Shown here one piece after another: positions 16,748 to 25,123 of a DNA stretch of 64,000 bases. Location of the stretch: the NCBI GenBank assembly GCA_963774745.1, contig CAVZGE010000008.1, forward strand, positions 1 to 64,000. Direction: 5' to 3'. Origin of the DNA: Prado023 sp963774745. Its GTDB lineage: Bacteria; Actinomycetota; Actinomycetes; S36-B12; CAIYMF01. The position numbers and the translations under genes were made by a program. The notes under the pieces were generated by a model. The model saw only the letters and a program-made list of their open reading frames with translations, had not been told where the DNA came from and did not search any database. Positions within the stretch are counted from its first letter, which is position 1. Every line of letters begins with the position of its first letter.

Positions 16748-18058
16748 ATGGGTCACACGCTCGCCGATCCCGACCTCGCCTACCAGCGCCTCCAGCAGCG
16801 CCTGGACCGGATGCCGACCGGGGCGCCGGACTCCCCGGTGTTCCAGCAGATCCTGCGCCTGCTGTTCACGGTCGAGGAGGCCGAGGTCGCGGCGCGGATG
16901 CCGACCGTCTGCTCGATGCCGATCCTGGCGCGCCGGACCGGCCGGTCCGAGGCGGAACTCGGCCCGATGGTCGACACCATGGCCGCCAAGGGCCTGGTGC
17001 TGGACCTGGAGAACAAGGGGCAGCGCTACGTCGCGCTCGCGCCCGTGGTCATCGGGTTCTTCGAGTTCACGTTCATGCGGGTGCGCGAGGACGCCCCGAT
17101 GGAGCAGCTCGCCGCACTGTTCCACGAGTACATGTTCGATGACGACTCGTTCGCCCATGCGGTGTTCCGCGGCAGCACGCAGATCGGGCGATCGCTGGTG
17201 CGCGAGGAGGCCCTGCCCGGGGACTCCCACGTCGAGGTCCTGGACTGGGAGCTCGCCACGCACATCGTGGCCGAGGCGCCATCGGTGGCGGTCTCGTTGT
17301 GCCCCTGCCGGACGCATGCCGAGCTGATCGGCGAGTCGTGCGGCAAGCCCACCCGCACGTGCCTGACGTTCGGGGGGGCGGCCGACGCCCTCGTCCGGGC
17401 CGGCATCGCCGAGCCCATCAGCAACGAGGAGGGCCTGGAGATCCTGACCGCCGCCAAGGCCGCCGGGCTGGCCCAGACCGCGGACAACGTCAAGCACGGC
17501 ATCAGCTACATGTGCAACTGCTGCGGATGCTGCTGCGGGATGATGCAGTCGATCCGCCGGCACGGGATCACCGGCTCGATCGTCTCCTCGAACTGGGTCG
17601 CCCACGTCGACCTCGACAAGTGCCGGGGCTGCAAGAAGTGCTTCCACGCCTGCCCGGCCGACGCCATCACGATGGTCGACAACGAGGGGAAGGGCCTGCG
17701 CAAGAACTGGGCCATCGTCGACCCGTTGAAGTGCCTCGGCTGCGGCGTGTGTGACGCGCGGTGCAACTGGGGCGCCCACTCGATGGTCCCCCGGGAGGCT
17801 CGCGTGTTCACCCCGGAGAACACCTTCGACCGGATGGTCACGATGGCCATCGAGCGCGGCAAGTTCGGCGAGCTCCTCGTGGACACCCTCGACGGGGCCG
17901 GGCCGCATGCCCTGGCCCGCGCGCTGGGCATCCTGCACGCGAGCCGCCCGGCCACAGCAGCCCGGGCCATCGAGCCGCTGCACTCGGTGTTCCTCAGCGG
18001 GATGCTGGCCGCGGTGCACGCGACGTCGCGTGCGGCCGGGCAGGCCACCCCGGTGTGA
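16748..18058 (+). CDS. multi-cluster 4Fe-4S protein
   Basis: 436 aa, AGGAGG 7 nt before the ATG. The N-terminal 100 residues look like a winged-helix segment (MPILARRTGRSEAELGPMVDTMAAKGLV). The middle has two cysteine groups, CPCRTHAELIGESCGKPTRTC (about residues 183-203) and MCNCCGCCCGMM (about 257-268). The C-terminal third carries two ferredoxin motifs, CRGCKKCFHACP and CLGCGVCDARC. An electron-transfer or redox-sensing role is likely; the partner is not visible. It stands in front of the glutamate-cysteine-ligase-like gene. Confidence 0.75.
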   Translation: MGHTLADPDLAYQRLQQRLDRMPTGAPDSPVFQQILRLLFTVEEAEVAARMPTVCSMPILARRTGRSEAELGPMVDTMAAKGLVLDLENKGQRYVALAPVVIGFFEFTFMRVREDAPMEQLAALFHEYMFDDDSFAHAVFRGSTQIGRSLVREEALPGDSHVEVLDWELATHIVAEAPSVAVSLCPCRTHAELIGESCGKPTRTCLTFGGAADALVRAGIAEPISNEEGLEILTAAKAAGLAQTADNVKHGISYMCNCCGCCCGMMQSIRRHGITGSIVSSNWVAHVDLDKCRGCKKCFHACPADAITMVDNEGKGLRKNWAIVDPLKCLGCGVCDARCNWGAHSMVPREARVFTPENTFDRMVTMAIERGKFGELLVDTLDGAGPHALARALGILHASRPATAARAIEPLHSVFLSGMLAAVHATSRAAGQATPV

Positions 18059-18112
18059 AGTCCCGGAGCGATGGGCTCGACCGGACATGCCCGCATGGGG
18101 CACGCTTCAACC

Positions 18113-19591
18113 ATGGGCGAGGATGTGGCGGGTCGGGCTTTCACCCGCGAGGACCGGCAGCGGTACCGGGACAAGGTGCACCGCTGCCTGGACGTCCTGG
18201 CCCAGATGCTCGCCGAGGAGCAGTTCGACTTCGAGACCCCGCTGACGGGCATGGAGGTCGAGCTCAACCTGATCGACGCCGAGGGCAACCCGGCGATGCG
18301 CAACTCCGAGGTGCTGGCCAGCATCGACAGCCCGGCGTTCGTCCAGGAGCTCGGCCGGTTCAACCTCGAGATCAACGTCCCGCCGCAGAGCCTGGTCGGC
18401 GCCGGGGCGCGCCAGTACGAGGACCAGGTGCGCGAGCAGCTCAACCACGGCGACGCCCGCGCCCACCAGCAGGGCGCCGGGCTGGTGATGGTCGGCATCC
18501 TGCCCACCCTGCGCCCGGAGCACATGACCTCGGAGTCGATCAGCACCAACTCCCGGTACGCGCTGCTCGACGAGCAGCTCCTCCTCGCGCGGGGCGAGGA
18601 CCTGCACATCGACATCCGGGGTCCCAGGGAGTCGCTGGAGACGTACGCGGACTCGATCGCCCCGGAGGCGGCGTGCACGAGCGTGCAGTTCCACCTCCAG
18701 GTCAGCCCGGACGAGTTCGCGACCTCCTGGAACGCTGCCCAGTGCCTCGCCGCGGCACAGGTGGCCCTCGGCGCCAACTCCCCGTACTTCCTCGGCCGCG
18801 AGCTGTGGCGGGAGACCCGGATCGCGCTGTTCACCCAGGCCACCGACACCCGGCCCGCGGAGATGAAGGCCCAGGGCGTGCGGCCGCGGGTGTGGTTCGG
18901 GGAGCGCTGGATCACCAGCGTCTTCGACCTGTTCGAGGAGAACCTCACCTACTTCCCCGCACTCCTGCCGGTGCTCGACGACGAGGACCCCGAGGTCGAG
19001 CTCGCGGCGGGCCGGACGCCGTCGTTGCGCGAGCTGCGGCTGCACAACGGCACCGTGTGGCGCTGGAACCGCCCCGTCTACGACGTCGTGGGGGGCCGCC
19101 CGCACCTGCGGGTGGAGAACCGCGTGCTGCCGGCCGGGCCGACGGTCGTGGACACGCTGGCCAACGGCGCGTTCTACTTCGGGGCACTGCGGCACCTGGC
19201 CGAGGAGGAGCGACCCATCTGGTCGCGGATGTCCTTCGGGGCTGCCGAGGAGAACTTCACGCGGGCGGCCATGCGCGGGATGGACACCACCGTGTACTGG
19301 CCGGAGATGGGGGAGGTGCCGATCGGCGAGCTCGTGCTGCGCAGGCTGCTCCCGCACGCCCACGAGGGGCTGCGGGAGTGGGGCGTCGACGACGACATCC
19401 GCGAGCGGCTGATGGGCATCATCGAGGGCCGGTGCACCTCCGGGCGCAACGGGGCCCAGTGGCAGGTGGACGCGGTCCACGCCTTCGAGTCCCACGGGAT
19501 GGATCGCTGGGAGGCGCTGCGCAGGATGACCCTGGAGTACACGGCGCGGATGCACACCAACGCCCCGGTGCACACGTGGGATCCGGTCTGA
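18113..19591 (+). CDS. glutamate--cysteine ligase family protein (GCS2-like)
   Basis: 492 aa from the ATG at 18113 (MGEDVAGRAFTRED); an in-frame ATG at 18071 would add 14 unconserved-looking residues. Family features are TGMEVELNLIDAEGNP near the N-terminus (metal and glutamate site), FNLEINVPPQ, LGANSPYFLGRELWRETRI, and the C-terminal RVENRVLPAGPTVVDTLANG. Members ligate an amine to the gamma-carboxyl of glutamate; true glutathione synthesis is uncommon in actinomycetes, so the amine may differ from cysteine. It follows the Fe-S gene by 54 nt in the same direction. Confidence 0.8.
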   Translation: MGEDVAGRAFTREDRQRYRDKVHRCLDVLAQMLAEEQFDFETPLTGMEVELNLIDAEGNPAMRNSEVLASIDSPAFVQELGRFNLEINVPPQSLVGAGARQYEDQVREQLNHGDARAHQQGAGLVMVGILPTLRPEHMTSESISTNSRYALLDEQLLLARGEDLHIDIRGPRESLETYADSIAPEAACTSVQFHLQVSPDEFATSWNAAQCLAAAQVALGANSPYFLGRELWRETRIALFTQATDTRPAEMKAQGVRPRVWFGERWITSVFDLFEENLTYFPALLPVLDDEDPEVELAAGRTPSLRELRLHNGTVWRWNRPVYDVVGGRPHLRVENRVLPAGPTVVDTLANGAFYFGALRHLAEEERPIWSRMSFGAAEENFTRAAMRGMDTTVYWPEMGEVPIGELVLRRLLPHAHEGLREWGVDDDIRERLMGIIEGRCTSGRNGAQWQVDAVHAFESHGMDRWEALRRMTLEYTARMHTNAPVHTWDPV

Positions 19592-19626
19592 GGTGGCGGT
19601 GGACCCGGTCCGGGAACGTTTGGACG

Positions 19627-19642
19627 ATACCCCCATGGGTAT
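19627..19642. promoter_or_regulatory. CsoR/CstR-like operator
   Basis: A perfect inverted repeat ATACCC-CCAT-GGGTAT lies 43 nt before the rhodanese start. It has the GC-rich core and ATACC ends of operators bound by the CsoR/CstR/RcnR repressor family, which sense copper or persulfide. No CsoR-type gene is in the window. Confidence 0.6.
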
Positions 19643-19684
19643 ATCTCCGGCAGTTGTCCGTCCACCCCAGCTGAGGAGCACCCC

Positions 19685-20005
19685 ATGACCCAGACCATCA
19701 CCGTCCAGGATCTCGCCGCGCGGATCAACGCCGGTGGCATCGACCTCATCGACGTCCGCGAGGTCCACGAGTTCGTGGCCGGGCACGTGCCCGGAGCGCG
19801 CAGCATCCCGATGAGCGTCCTGCCGGTCCGGGTCAACGAGATCCCGAAGGGGTCCGAGGTGCACGTGATCTGCCAGTCCGGCGCCCGCTCGATGCAGGTC
19901 GCGATCTGGCTGGCCAACCAGGGCTACACCGTGGTCAACGTCGCCGGCGGGACCGGCACGTGGGTCATGGCCGGCGGACCCGTGGAGCAGGGCATGGCCG
20001 CCTGA
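19685..20005 (+). CDS. rhodanese-like sulfurtransferase domain protein
   Basis: 106 aa, a single rhodanese domain. LIDVREVHEFVAGHVPGARSIP is the N-terminal CH2A-type region. VICQSGARSMQVAIWLANQG has the active-site loop C-Q-S-G-A-R, so the persulfide-carrying Cys is present. The ATG at 19685 has GAGGAG about 7 nt upstream. The candidate CsoR/CstR operator just upstream fits the known pairing of persulfide-responsive repressors with rhodaneses. Cytosolic; probably moves sulfane sulfur. Confidence 0.9.
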   Translation: MTQTITVQDLAARINAGGIDLIDVREVHEFVAGHVPGARSIPMSVLPVRVNEIPKGSEVHVICQSGARSMQVAIWLANQGYTVVNVAGGTGTWVMAGGPVEQGMAA

Positions 20006-20068
20006 GCCGCGTACGCCGCCGTTCGACCCGCCGACCCGCTCGGCCACCCGGGAACCCCCCGGGTGCGG

Positions 20069-20111
20069 CAGAATCCGGTCCATGTCGACGATCATCCGGG
20101 CACGGGCATGA
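20069..20111 (+). other. leaderless 9-codon leader peptide with its -10 element
   Basis: CAGAAT at 20069-20074 stands 7 nt before an ATG at 20082 that opens a nine-residue frame, MSTIIRARA, ending in TGA at 20109-20111. That stop overlaps the ATG (20108) of the next gene as ATGA. Translation of a leaderless mini-ORF could feed ribosomes to the downstream gene. No regulatory codon bias beyond two Arg and two Ile is seen. Confidence 0.4.
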
Positions 20112-20641
20112 CCGAACCTGCCGCGGGCCGGATCGGGTGCAGCGACTGCGAGCGCATCCGGGAGGGCTGGCTGGCCCAGCCGGTCAACGCCGTGACGAGC
20201 CTCGCCTTCGTCGCAGCGTCCGGCGTCGTGCTGGCGCGCACCCGGGGGCCGGCCCGGGAGGTCCGCGGCGAGGTCCTGGCCTACAGCACCATGCTGGCCC
20301 TGGTCGGTGCCGGGAGCGTGGCCTTCCACGGCCCCCAGCCACCGGGCGCAAAGGCGATGCACGACCTGCCGATCCCCCTGCTGATCGCGCTGGCCCTCGG
20401 GACCCCGCTGGTCCGTCGGCGGGCGGGCCGGACGGCCCTGCCCGGCTGGAGCCCGCGACGCGGGGCTGCGCTGGCCGGGACGGCCGTCGCCGCGGGACTG
20501 GCCTACGCGGGGGGTCGCACCGGCGCCCCGACCTGCGACCCGGACAGCCCCGTGCAGCTGCACGGGGCGTGGCACGTCCTGTGCGCTGCGGGGTTCGTCA
20601 CCGTCGCCGACATCCTGTACCGGGGAGGAAGCCATGACTGA
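20108..20641 (+). CDS. ceramidase/CREST-like membrane protein
   Basis: 177 aa. It starts MTEPAAGRIGCSDCERIREG and has about five to six hydrophobic segments. Conserved-type positions are QPVNAVTSLAFV, GSVAFHGPQPPGAKAMHDLPIP and LHGAWHVLCAAGF, which carry the three His and one Asp of the CREST superfamily metal site (ceramidase, PAQR, hemolysin III). Activity not determinable. The ATG at 20108 overlaps the leader-peptide stop; the next gene begins 8 nt before this one ends. Confidence 0.65.
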   Translation: MTEPAAGRIGCSDCERIREGWLAQPVNAVTSLAFVAASGVVLARTRGPAREVRGEVLAYSTMLALVGAGSVAFHGPQPPGAKAMHDLPIPLLIALALGTPLVRRRAGRTALPGWSPRRGAALAGTAVAAGLAYAGGRTGAPTCDPDSPVQLHGAWHVLCAAGFVTVADILYRGGSHD

Positions 20642-21956
20642 GGTCGAGGTCGTCCGACAGCGCGGCGGGGTGCCGCGCCGGCTGGCGCGGATCGCCGCGA
20701 ACCTCGTCTACCGGGACATCGACGTGCACCTCCCCGTCGAGCCGATCCCCGATGGGCCGGTGATGGCGGTGGCCAACCACTTCGGTGGCCTGGCCGACGG
20801 GGTCCTGCTCGTCGACAGCTCGCCACGGATGCCCCGGGTCGTGGCCCGGGACGTGATCTGGAAGGTCCCCCTGGTGGGACACCTCGCCAGCGGCATCGGG
20901 ATGATCCCGGTGCACAAGGCAGCCGACGGTGGCTCCCGGGCGAGCAACGACCAGATGTTCGCCTCCGCCTACCGCGCGCTCGGCGACCACGACCTGGTGC
21001 TGATCTTCCCCGAGGGGGTCACCCAGGACGTGCCCTACATGGCCGAGGTCCGGACCGGGGCGGCACGCATCGTCCTCGGTGCCCGCGCGTCGGGCGTGCC
21101 GGGGATCCACATCCTGCCGATGGGCGTCCACTACGAGAACAAGGCCGGATTCCGGTCGCGCGCGCTGGTCAACGTCGGGCCTCCCATCGACCTCGACGCG
21201 TGGGTCCGGCAGCGGGGTCCGGTGGTCGGCGGCGCCGATGACCGGGATGCGGTGCGTGACCTCACCGCGCTGGTCAACGACCGGTTGCGCCACGTCGCCC
21301 CGAACTTCCCCGACTGGGAGCAGGCCCACGCCCTCGAGACGGTGGCCGAGGTGCTGCTCACCGACGTGGACCCGTCGCCCGCGCTTCCCATGCAGTACGG
21401 CGACCGGGAGCTGCTCGCCGCGCGCCTGAATCGAGTGCCCGAGCCGGAGCGGGACGCCCTGGTGGCCGCCGGAACCCAGTACCGGGCAGCCCTCCGGTCA
21501 GCCGGCTCCTCGGACCACGCCATCGCCACCGCCGCGAACCCGGCGCCGCGATCCTGGGGCTGGCTGCGCGACCTGCTGCTCGTGGTCCTGCTCGCCCCCT
21601 TCGCGCTGATGGGGCTGGTGGCCGCGGCCATCCCGCTGCTGCTGGTGGTGATCGCCAGCAGGCTGCGGATCGCGCCGGCGGTCAGGGCGACGGTCGTGCC
21701 CGGGCTGGCCCTGCTGCTGTTCCTCGGGGAGTGGATCGTGTTCGCGGTGCGCTCCGGCGAGGACGGCTCCGCGGAGATCGGGCTGGCGGCACTCGTCCTG
21801 TTCCCGTTCTTCGTGGCCGCGCTGTTCCTGGTCGTCGAGCGGGTGGCGCTGCTCTGGCAGCGCTGGCGTCGGACGCGTCGCCCCCATGGCGACGAGCTGG
21901 CGGGGCTGCTGCAACTGCGCGGCGAGGTCGCCCAGAAGGGTTGGGCAGCCCTGTGA
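20634..21956 (+). CDS. 1-acyl-glycerol-3-phosphate acyltransferase-like (PlsC domain)
   Basis: 440 aa. The acyltransferase domain (residues about 40-220) shows VANHFGGLAD (the His and Asp dyad with five residues between, as in the Sct1/Gpt2-type branch), IPVHKAAD, then LIFPEGVTQ (the FPEG motif) and ILPMGVHY. The C-terminal 150 residues carry two long hydrophobic stretches (LRDLLLVVLLAPFALMG onward and LALLLFLGEWIVFAV) and end in a basic tail. It probably acylates lysophosphatidate or glycerol-phosphate at the membrane. RBS GGAGG precedes the ATG; it overlaps both neighbours and is the centre of a three-gene unit. Confidence 0.8.
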   Translation: MTEVEVVRQRGGVPRRLARIAANLVYRDIDVHLPVEPIPDGPVMAVANHFGGLADGVLLVDSSPRMPRVVARDVIWKVPLVGHLASGIGMIPVHKAADGGSRASNDQMFASAYRALGDHDLVLIFPEGVTQDVPYMAEVRTGAARIVLGARASGVPGIHILPMGVHYENKAGFRSRALVNVGPPIDLDAWVRQRGPVVGGADDRDAVRDLTALVNDRLRHVAPNFPDWEQAHALETVAEVLLTDVDPSPALPMQYGDRELLAARLNRVPEPERDALVAAGTQYRAALRSAGSSDHAIATAANPAPRSWGWLRDLLLVVLLAPFALMGLVAAAIPLLLVVIASRLRIAPAVRATVVPGLALLLFLGEWIVFAVRSGEDGSAEIGLAALVLFPFFVAALFLVVERVALLWQRWRRTRRPHGDELAGLLQLRGEVAQKGWAAL

Positions 21957-22270
21957 GCGCGACCCCCGATGCCTACCTGCTCATTGTCGTCGTCCCGCTG
22001 GCCGTCGTCTGGCTGATCGCGGTGGTCGACGTGACGCGCCAGCCGCGCCTGTCGACCCGCGCCAGGTGGCTGTGGGTGATCTCGTTCTCGTTGGCCTGGC
22101 CACTGCTGATCGTGTACCTGCTGACCCGCCCGGTCCAGGGCCGGTTCGAGCGAGCGCAGAGTCGGGACTACCCGCACGCGCGGCTGGTGGATGCGTCCCT
22201 CGCCCACGAGGACGGTCGGATCGACGACGACGCGATGGCGTCGCTGGTTCGCGAGCTGCGCGCGGGGTAG
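21953..22270 (+). CDS. small membrane protein, PLDc_N-like
   Basis: 105 aa. GTG start overlaps the acyltransferase stop (GTGA). Two transmembrane segments at about residues 8-26 (LLIVVVPLAVVWLIAVVDV) and 38-58 (LWVISFSLAWPLLIVYLLT) are followed by a polar, acidic 45-residue tail. The pattern is that of the phospholipase-D nuclease N-terminal (PLDc_N) helper domain, with no catalytic HKD motif. Function unknown; probably expressed with the acyltransferase. Confidence 0.65.
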   Translation: MSATPDAYLLIVVVPLAVVWLIAVVDVTRQPRLSTRARWLWVISFSLAWPLLIVYLLTRPVQGRFERAQSRDYPHARLVDASLAHEDGRIDDDAMASLVRELRAG

Positions 22271-22322
22271 TCGGTCCGCACCCGCGGGATGGCCCATCCG
22301 TGGCGCGGGCTCAACCGCCGGG

Positions 22323-22892
22323 ATGCCGGGGGCGGCGCAATCCGTGGAGCCCGCGACCTGGCCCAGCTCCGTGCCCCCGGCCGATGCCTTGTCCGTGGGG
22401 GACAGCGACTACGGGAGCCTCGGGTGGTACACGCTCACTTCGAGCACCACCGGAACGCCCACGACACCTTCGCCGCCGCCGACGACGCCGCCCGCGACGC
22501 CGCCGATCCAGACCCCTCCGCCGACCACCCTGCCGCCCACCCCGACGACGACCCCGCCGCCGACGCCGACGGTGGCCCCAGAGCCACCTGCTGTGCTTCC
22601 GCTGCAGTCCGCGCAGCCTGGGGCGACCGCCGCGGCACTGGGCATCGTGACCTCCGCGCTGCCCACGGCGGCCCGCAGGCAGCGCTACCGGACGGTCCTG
22701 GTCGCCGCCGGGGGCAATGGGTCCTACCTGTGGACGCGGACCAAGGGCGCCCTGCCCAGGGGCCTGACCCTGTCGAGGTCAGGTGCGATCACGGGCAGGG
22801 CCACGTCGAAGGTCACGAGGCGGATCCGCGTCCGGGTCACCGACTCGACCGGGACCGCCAGCCAGCGGTGGCTGACGATCCGGGTCCGCTGA
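22323..22892 (+). CDS. Pro/Thr-rich linker with putative Ig-like (He_PIG) domain
   Basis: 189 aa from the ATG at 22323; the start is uncertain, with no clear RBS. Residues about 38-95 are almost only Pro and Thr, a wall-spanning type linker. The C-terminal 75 residues (YRTVLVAAGGNGSYLWTR, then LPRGLTLSRSGAITGRATSK and VTDSTGTASQRW) match the He_PIG repeat found in bacterial surface proteins. No signal peptide is visible from this start, which is odd for such a domain; a missing N-terminal part is possible. Confidence 0.5.
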   Translation: MPGAAQSVEPATWPSSVPPADALSVGDSDYGSLGWYTLTSSTTGTPTTPSPPPTTPPATPPIQTPPPTTLPPTPTTTPPPTPTVAPEPPAVLPLQSAQPGATAAALGIVTSALPTAARRQRYRTVLVAAGGNGSYLWTRTKGALPRGLTLSRSGAITGRATSKVTRRIRVRVTDSTGTASQRWLTIRVR

Positions 22893-22903
22893 CCCGGGCT
22901 GCC

Positions 22904-23677
22904 TCAGATCGAGAAGTCGTCGAGCTCCTCCCACTCACCGGTCCCGGTGGCGTGCAGGTGGAACTCGTTGACGTGCCCCGTCACGGAGAACTCCAACGAG
23001 TCGACCCGGTCGAGCAGGTTGGCCACGGCGGCGCCGATGAGGTCCGGCTGGTTGGTGTGCTCGAGGTCGGGCTTGTCGGTGGCGGTGTGTGGCTTCACCC
23101 GGGCGATGACCTGCCCTGGGACGCCCACGACCACGGAGTTGTCCGCCACGGGACGCACGACGACCGCGTTGCCCCCGATGCGGGAGTCGTGGCCGATGTC
23201 GATCGGGCCCAGTACCTTCGCGCCGGCTCCGATCGTCACCCGGTCACCGACCGTGGGGTGGCGCTTGCCCGGCTCGAGGCTGGTGCCGCCGAGGGTGACG
23301 CCGTGGTAGATCGTGACGTCCTGCCCGACCTCGGCGGTCTCGCCGATGACCACGCCCATGCCGTGGTCGATGAACAGCCCCGGACCGAGGGTGGCGCCGG
23401 GATGGATCTCCACGCCGGTCATGCTGCGGGCCACCTGGGAGACCGCGCGCGCGGCGAGGTGGTGCTCACGGCGCCAGAGGGCGTGCGAGACCCGATGCGC
23501 CCACACGGCATGCACCCCCGAGTACAGCAGGGCGACCTCGGTCCTCGAGCGGGCGGCGGGATCGCGTTCGAACACGCAGTCCACGTCGCGGCGCATGTCG
23601 GCCAGCACCCCCATGGCCGATGCCATCGCCGAGCCGGCGGAGTCCCCGGTCCCGGTCCGTCGTCCCCTGCGTGCCAT
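22904..23677 (-). CDS. cysE: serine O-acetyltransferase
   Basis: 257 aa. A helical N-terminus (DMRRDVDCVFERDPAARSRTEV) precedes the left-handed beta helix of hexapeptide repeats (HPGATLGPGLFIDHGMGVVIG, then VTIYHGVTLGG, RHPTVGDRVTIGAGAKVLG and VVVGVPGQVI). These are the serine- and acetyl-CoA-binding parts of the EpsC/CysE family. It makes O-acetylserine for the cysK product, whose stop is 3 nt upstream. The 60-residue polar extension after the beta helix is longer than in E. coli CysE. Cytosolic. Confidence 0.93.
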   Translation of the reverse strand: MARRGRRTGTGDSAGSAMASAMGVLADMRRDVDCVFERDPAARSRTEVALLYSGVHAVWAHRVSHALWRREHHLAARAVSQVARSMTGVEIHPGATLGPGLFIDHGMGVVIGETAEVGQDVTIYHGVTLGGTSLEPGKRHPTVGDRVTIGAGAKVLGPIDIGHDSRIGGNAVVVRPVADNSVVVGVPGQVIARVKPHTATDKPDLEHTNQPDLIGAAVANLLDRVDSLEFSVTGHVNEFHLHATGTGEWEELDDFSI

Positions 23678-23680
23678 CGA

Positions 23681-24613
23681 CTACTCGACCAGGTCGGCGA
23701 ACAGCGCGGTGGACAGGTAGCGCTCGCCGTAGGACGGGATGATGACGACGATGGTCTTCCCGGCGTTCTCCGGACGCGCCGCGACCTGGGTGGCGGCCCA
23801 GATCGCCGCGCCCGAGGAGATCCCGACGAGCAGGCCCTCCTCGGCGGCGGCGCGCCGTGCCGTGGCCATCGCGTCGGGGGCATCGACCGTCACGACCTCG
23901 TCGTAGACGCCGGTGTCCAGGATCGCGGGAACGAAGCCGGCGCCGATGCCCTGGATCGGGTGCGGGCCCTTGGCCCCACCGGACAGCACGGGGGAGGCGG
24001 CCGGCTCCACGGCGATGACCTGCACGCCGGGCTTGCGCTCCTTGAGCACCTGCCCCACACCGGTGATCGTCCCGCCGGTGCCGATCCCGGACACGAGGAT
24101 GTCGACGGTGCCGTCGGTGTCGTTCCAGATCTCCTCGGCGGTGGTGGCCCGGTGGATCGCCGGGTTCGCGGGGTTCTCGAACTGCTGGGGCATCAGGTAG
24201 TTCTCGTGGGTCTCGGCGAGCTCCTTGGCCTTCGCGATCGCACCGCCCATGCCCTCGGGGCCGGGCGTCAGGATCAGCTCCGCCCCGTAGGCGCGCAGCA
24301 GCATCCGGCGCTCCTTGCTCATCGTCTCGGGCATGGTCAGGACGCACTTGATGCCGCGGGCGGCGCAGACCATCGCCAGGGCGATCCCGGTGTTGCCGCT
24401 GGTCGGCTCGACGATCACGGTGTCCGGGCCGATCTGGCCGGCCTCCGCGGCCGCGTCGAGCATGGCCACGCCGATGCGGTCCTTCACCGAGCTCGCCGGG
24501 TTGAAGAACTCCAGCTTGGCCAGCACGGTGGCTCCCGCACCGTCGGTCACCCGGTTCAGGCGCACGAGGGGGGTGTTGCCGATGAGCTCAGTCACGTCAG
24601 AGGCGATATGCAT
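23681..24613 (-). CDS. cysK: cysteine synthase A (O-acetylserine sulfhydrylase)
   Basis: 310 aa. NPASSVKDRIG carries the PLP lysine. EPTSGNTGIALA is the substrate loop, and GIGTGGTITGVGQVLKE binds the PLP phosphate. It converts O-acetylserine and sulfide to cysteine. The ATG at 24613 (MHIASDVTELIGNTPLVRL) is preceded at 7 nt by TACGAT on the minus strand, so the transcript is leaderless; this rules out the slightly longer frame. First gene of the cysK-cysE operon. Confidence 0.95.
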   Translation of the reverse strand: MHIASDVTELIGNTPLVRLNRVTDGAGATVLAKLEFFNPASSVKDRIGVAMLDAAAEAGQIGPDTVIVEPTSGNTGIALAMVCAARGIKCVLTMPETMSKERRMLLRAYGAELILTPGPEGMGGAIAKAKELAETHENYLMPQQFENPANPAIHRATTAEEIWNDTDGTVDILVSGIGTGGTITGVGQVLKERKPGVQVIAVEPAASPVLSGGAKGPHPIQGIGAGFVPAILDTGVYDEVVTVDAPDAMATARRAAAEEGLLVGISSGAAIWAATQVAARPENAGKTIVVIIPSYGERYLSTALFADLVE

Positions 24614-24620
24614 GCCCAGA

Positions 24621-24648
24621 ATCGTAGCCGTCGCAAGCATTTTGGCAA
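24621..24648 (-). promoter_or_regulatory. cysK promoter (TTGCCA-16-TACGAT), leaderless
   Basis: On the minus strand TTGCCA (24643-24648) and TACGAT (24621-24626) are spaced 16 bp; transcription should begin at or next to the cysK ATG at 24613. Confidence 0.65.
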
Positions 24649-24750
24649 CCTAGGGGTTGGAGAAATCGTCTGGAGTTCGCTTCGGGCGCAGTCGCACCCG
24701 ATCGCGGCCCCCACGGGCGCACTGCCCCATCCGTGGGCGAGGATGGGCCC

Positions 24751-25116
24751 ATGTCACACAGCGCTCAGGGCATCCCGTGGGGGACCCAGTGGGACCTGGT
24801 CGCCGCGGCCGAGGGCTCGGTCGACTGGTCGGCGTTCCAGGTGACCCTCGGATTCCAGGAGGGTCGGGCCGGGGGCCGGGCGCCGGTCAACCGGTACTTC
24901 GGCATGTGCACCGAGGAGCCCGGGGGGACCCTGGCCCTGGGGCCGTTCGGGATGACGATGATGGCCGGGCCGCCGGAGGCGATGACGGCGGAGACGGCCT
25001 ACCTCCGGCTGCTCGAGCAGGTCCGGGGATACCGATCCGGTGACGACAGCCTCGTGCTGGTCGATGCCGAGGGCGCCGAGCTGCTGCGGCTGGTCCCCTC
25101 GGCCGACCCGGAGTAG
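24751..25116 (+). CDS. META (HslJ-like) domain protein
   Basis: 121 aa, one META domain. WDLVAAAEGSVDWSAFQVTLGF, then GRAPVNRYFGMC and LALGPFGMTMMAGPPEAM match the family's N-G-x-C and T-x-M-A-C-like positions. No signal peptide or lipobox is visible, although HslJ relatives are often secreted. Stress or envelope role by family only. It precedes the YwiC-like gene by 7 nt, so the two likely form an operon. Confidence 0.7.
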   Translation: MSHSAQGIPWGTQWDLVAAAEGSVDWSAFQVTLGFQEGRAGGRAPVNRYFGMCTEEPGGTLALGPFGMTMMAGPPEAMTAETAYLRLLEQVRGYRSGDDSLVLVDAEGAELLRLVPSADPE

Positions 25117-25123
25117 GTCGGCG

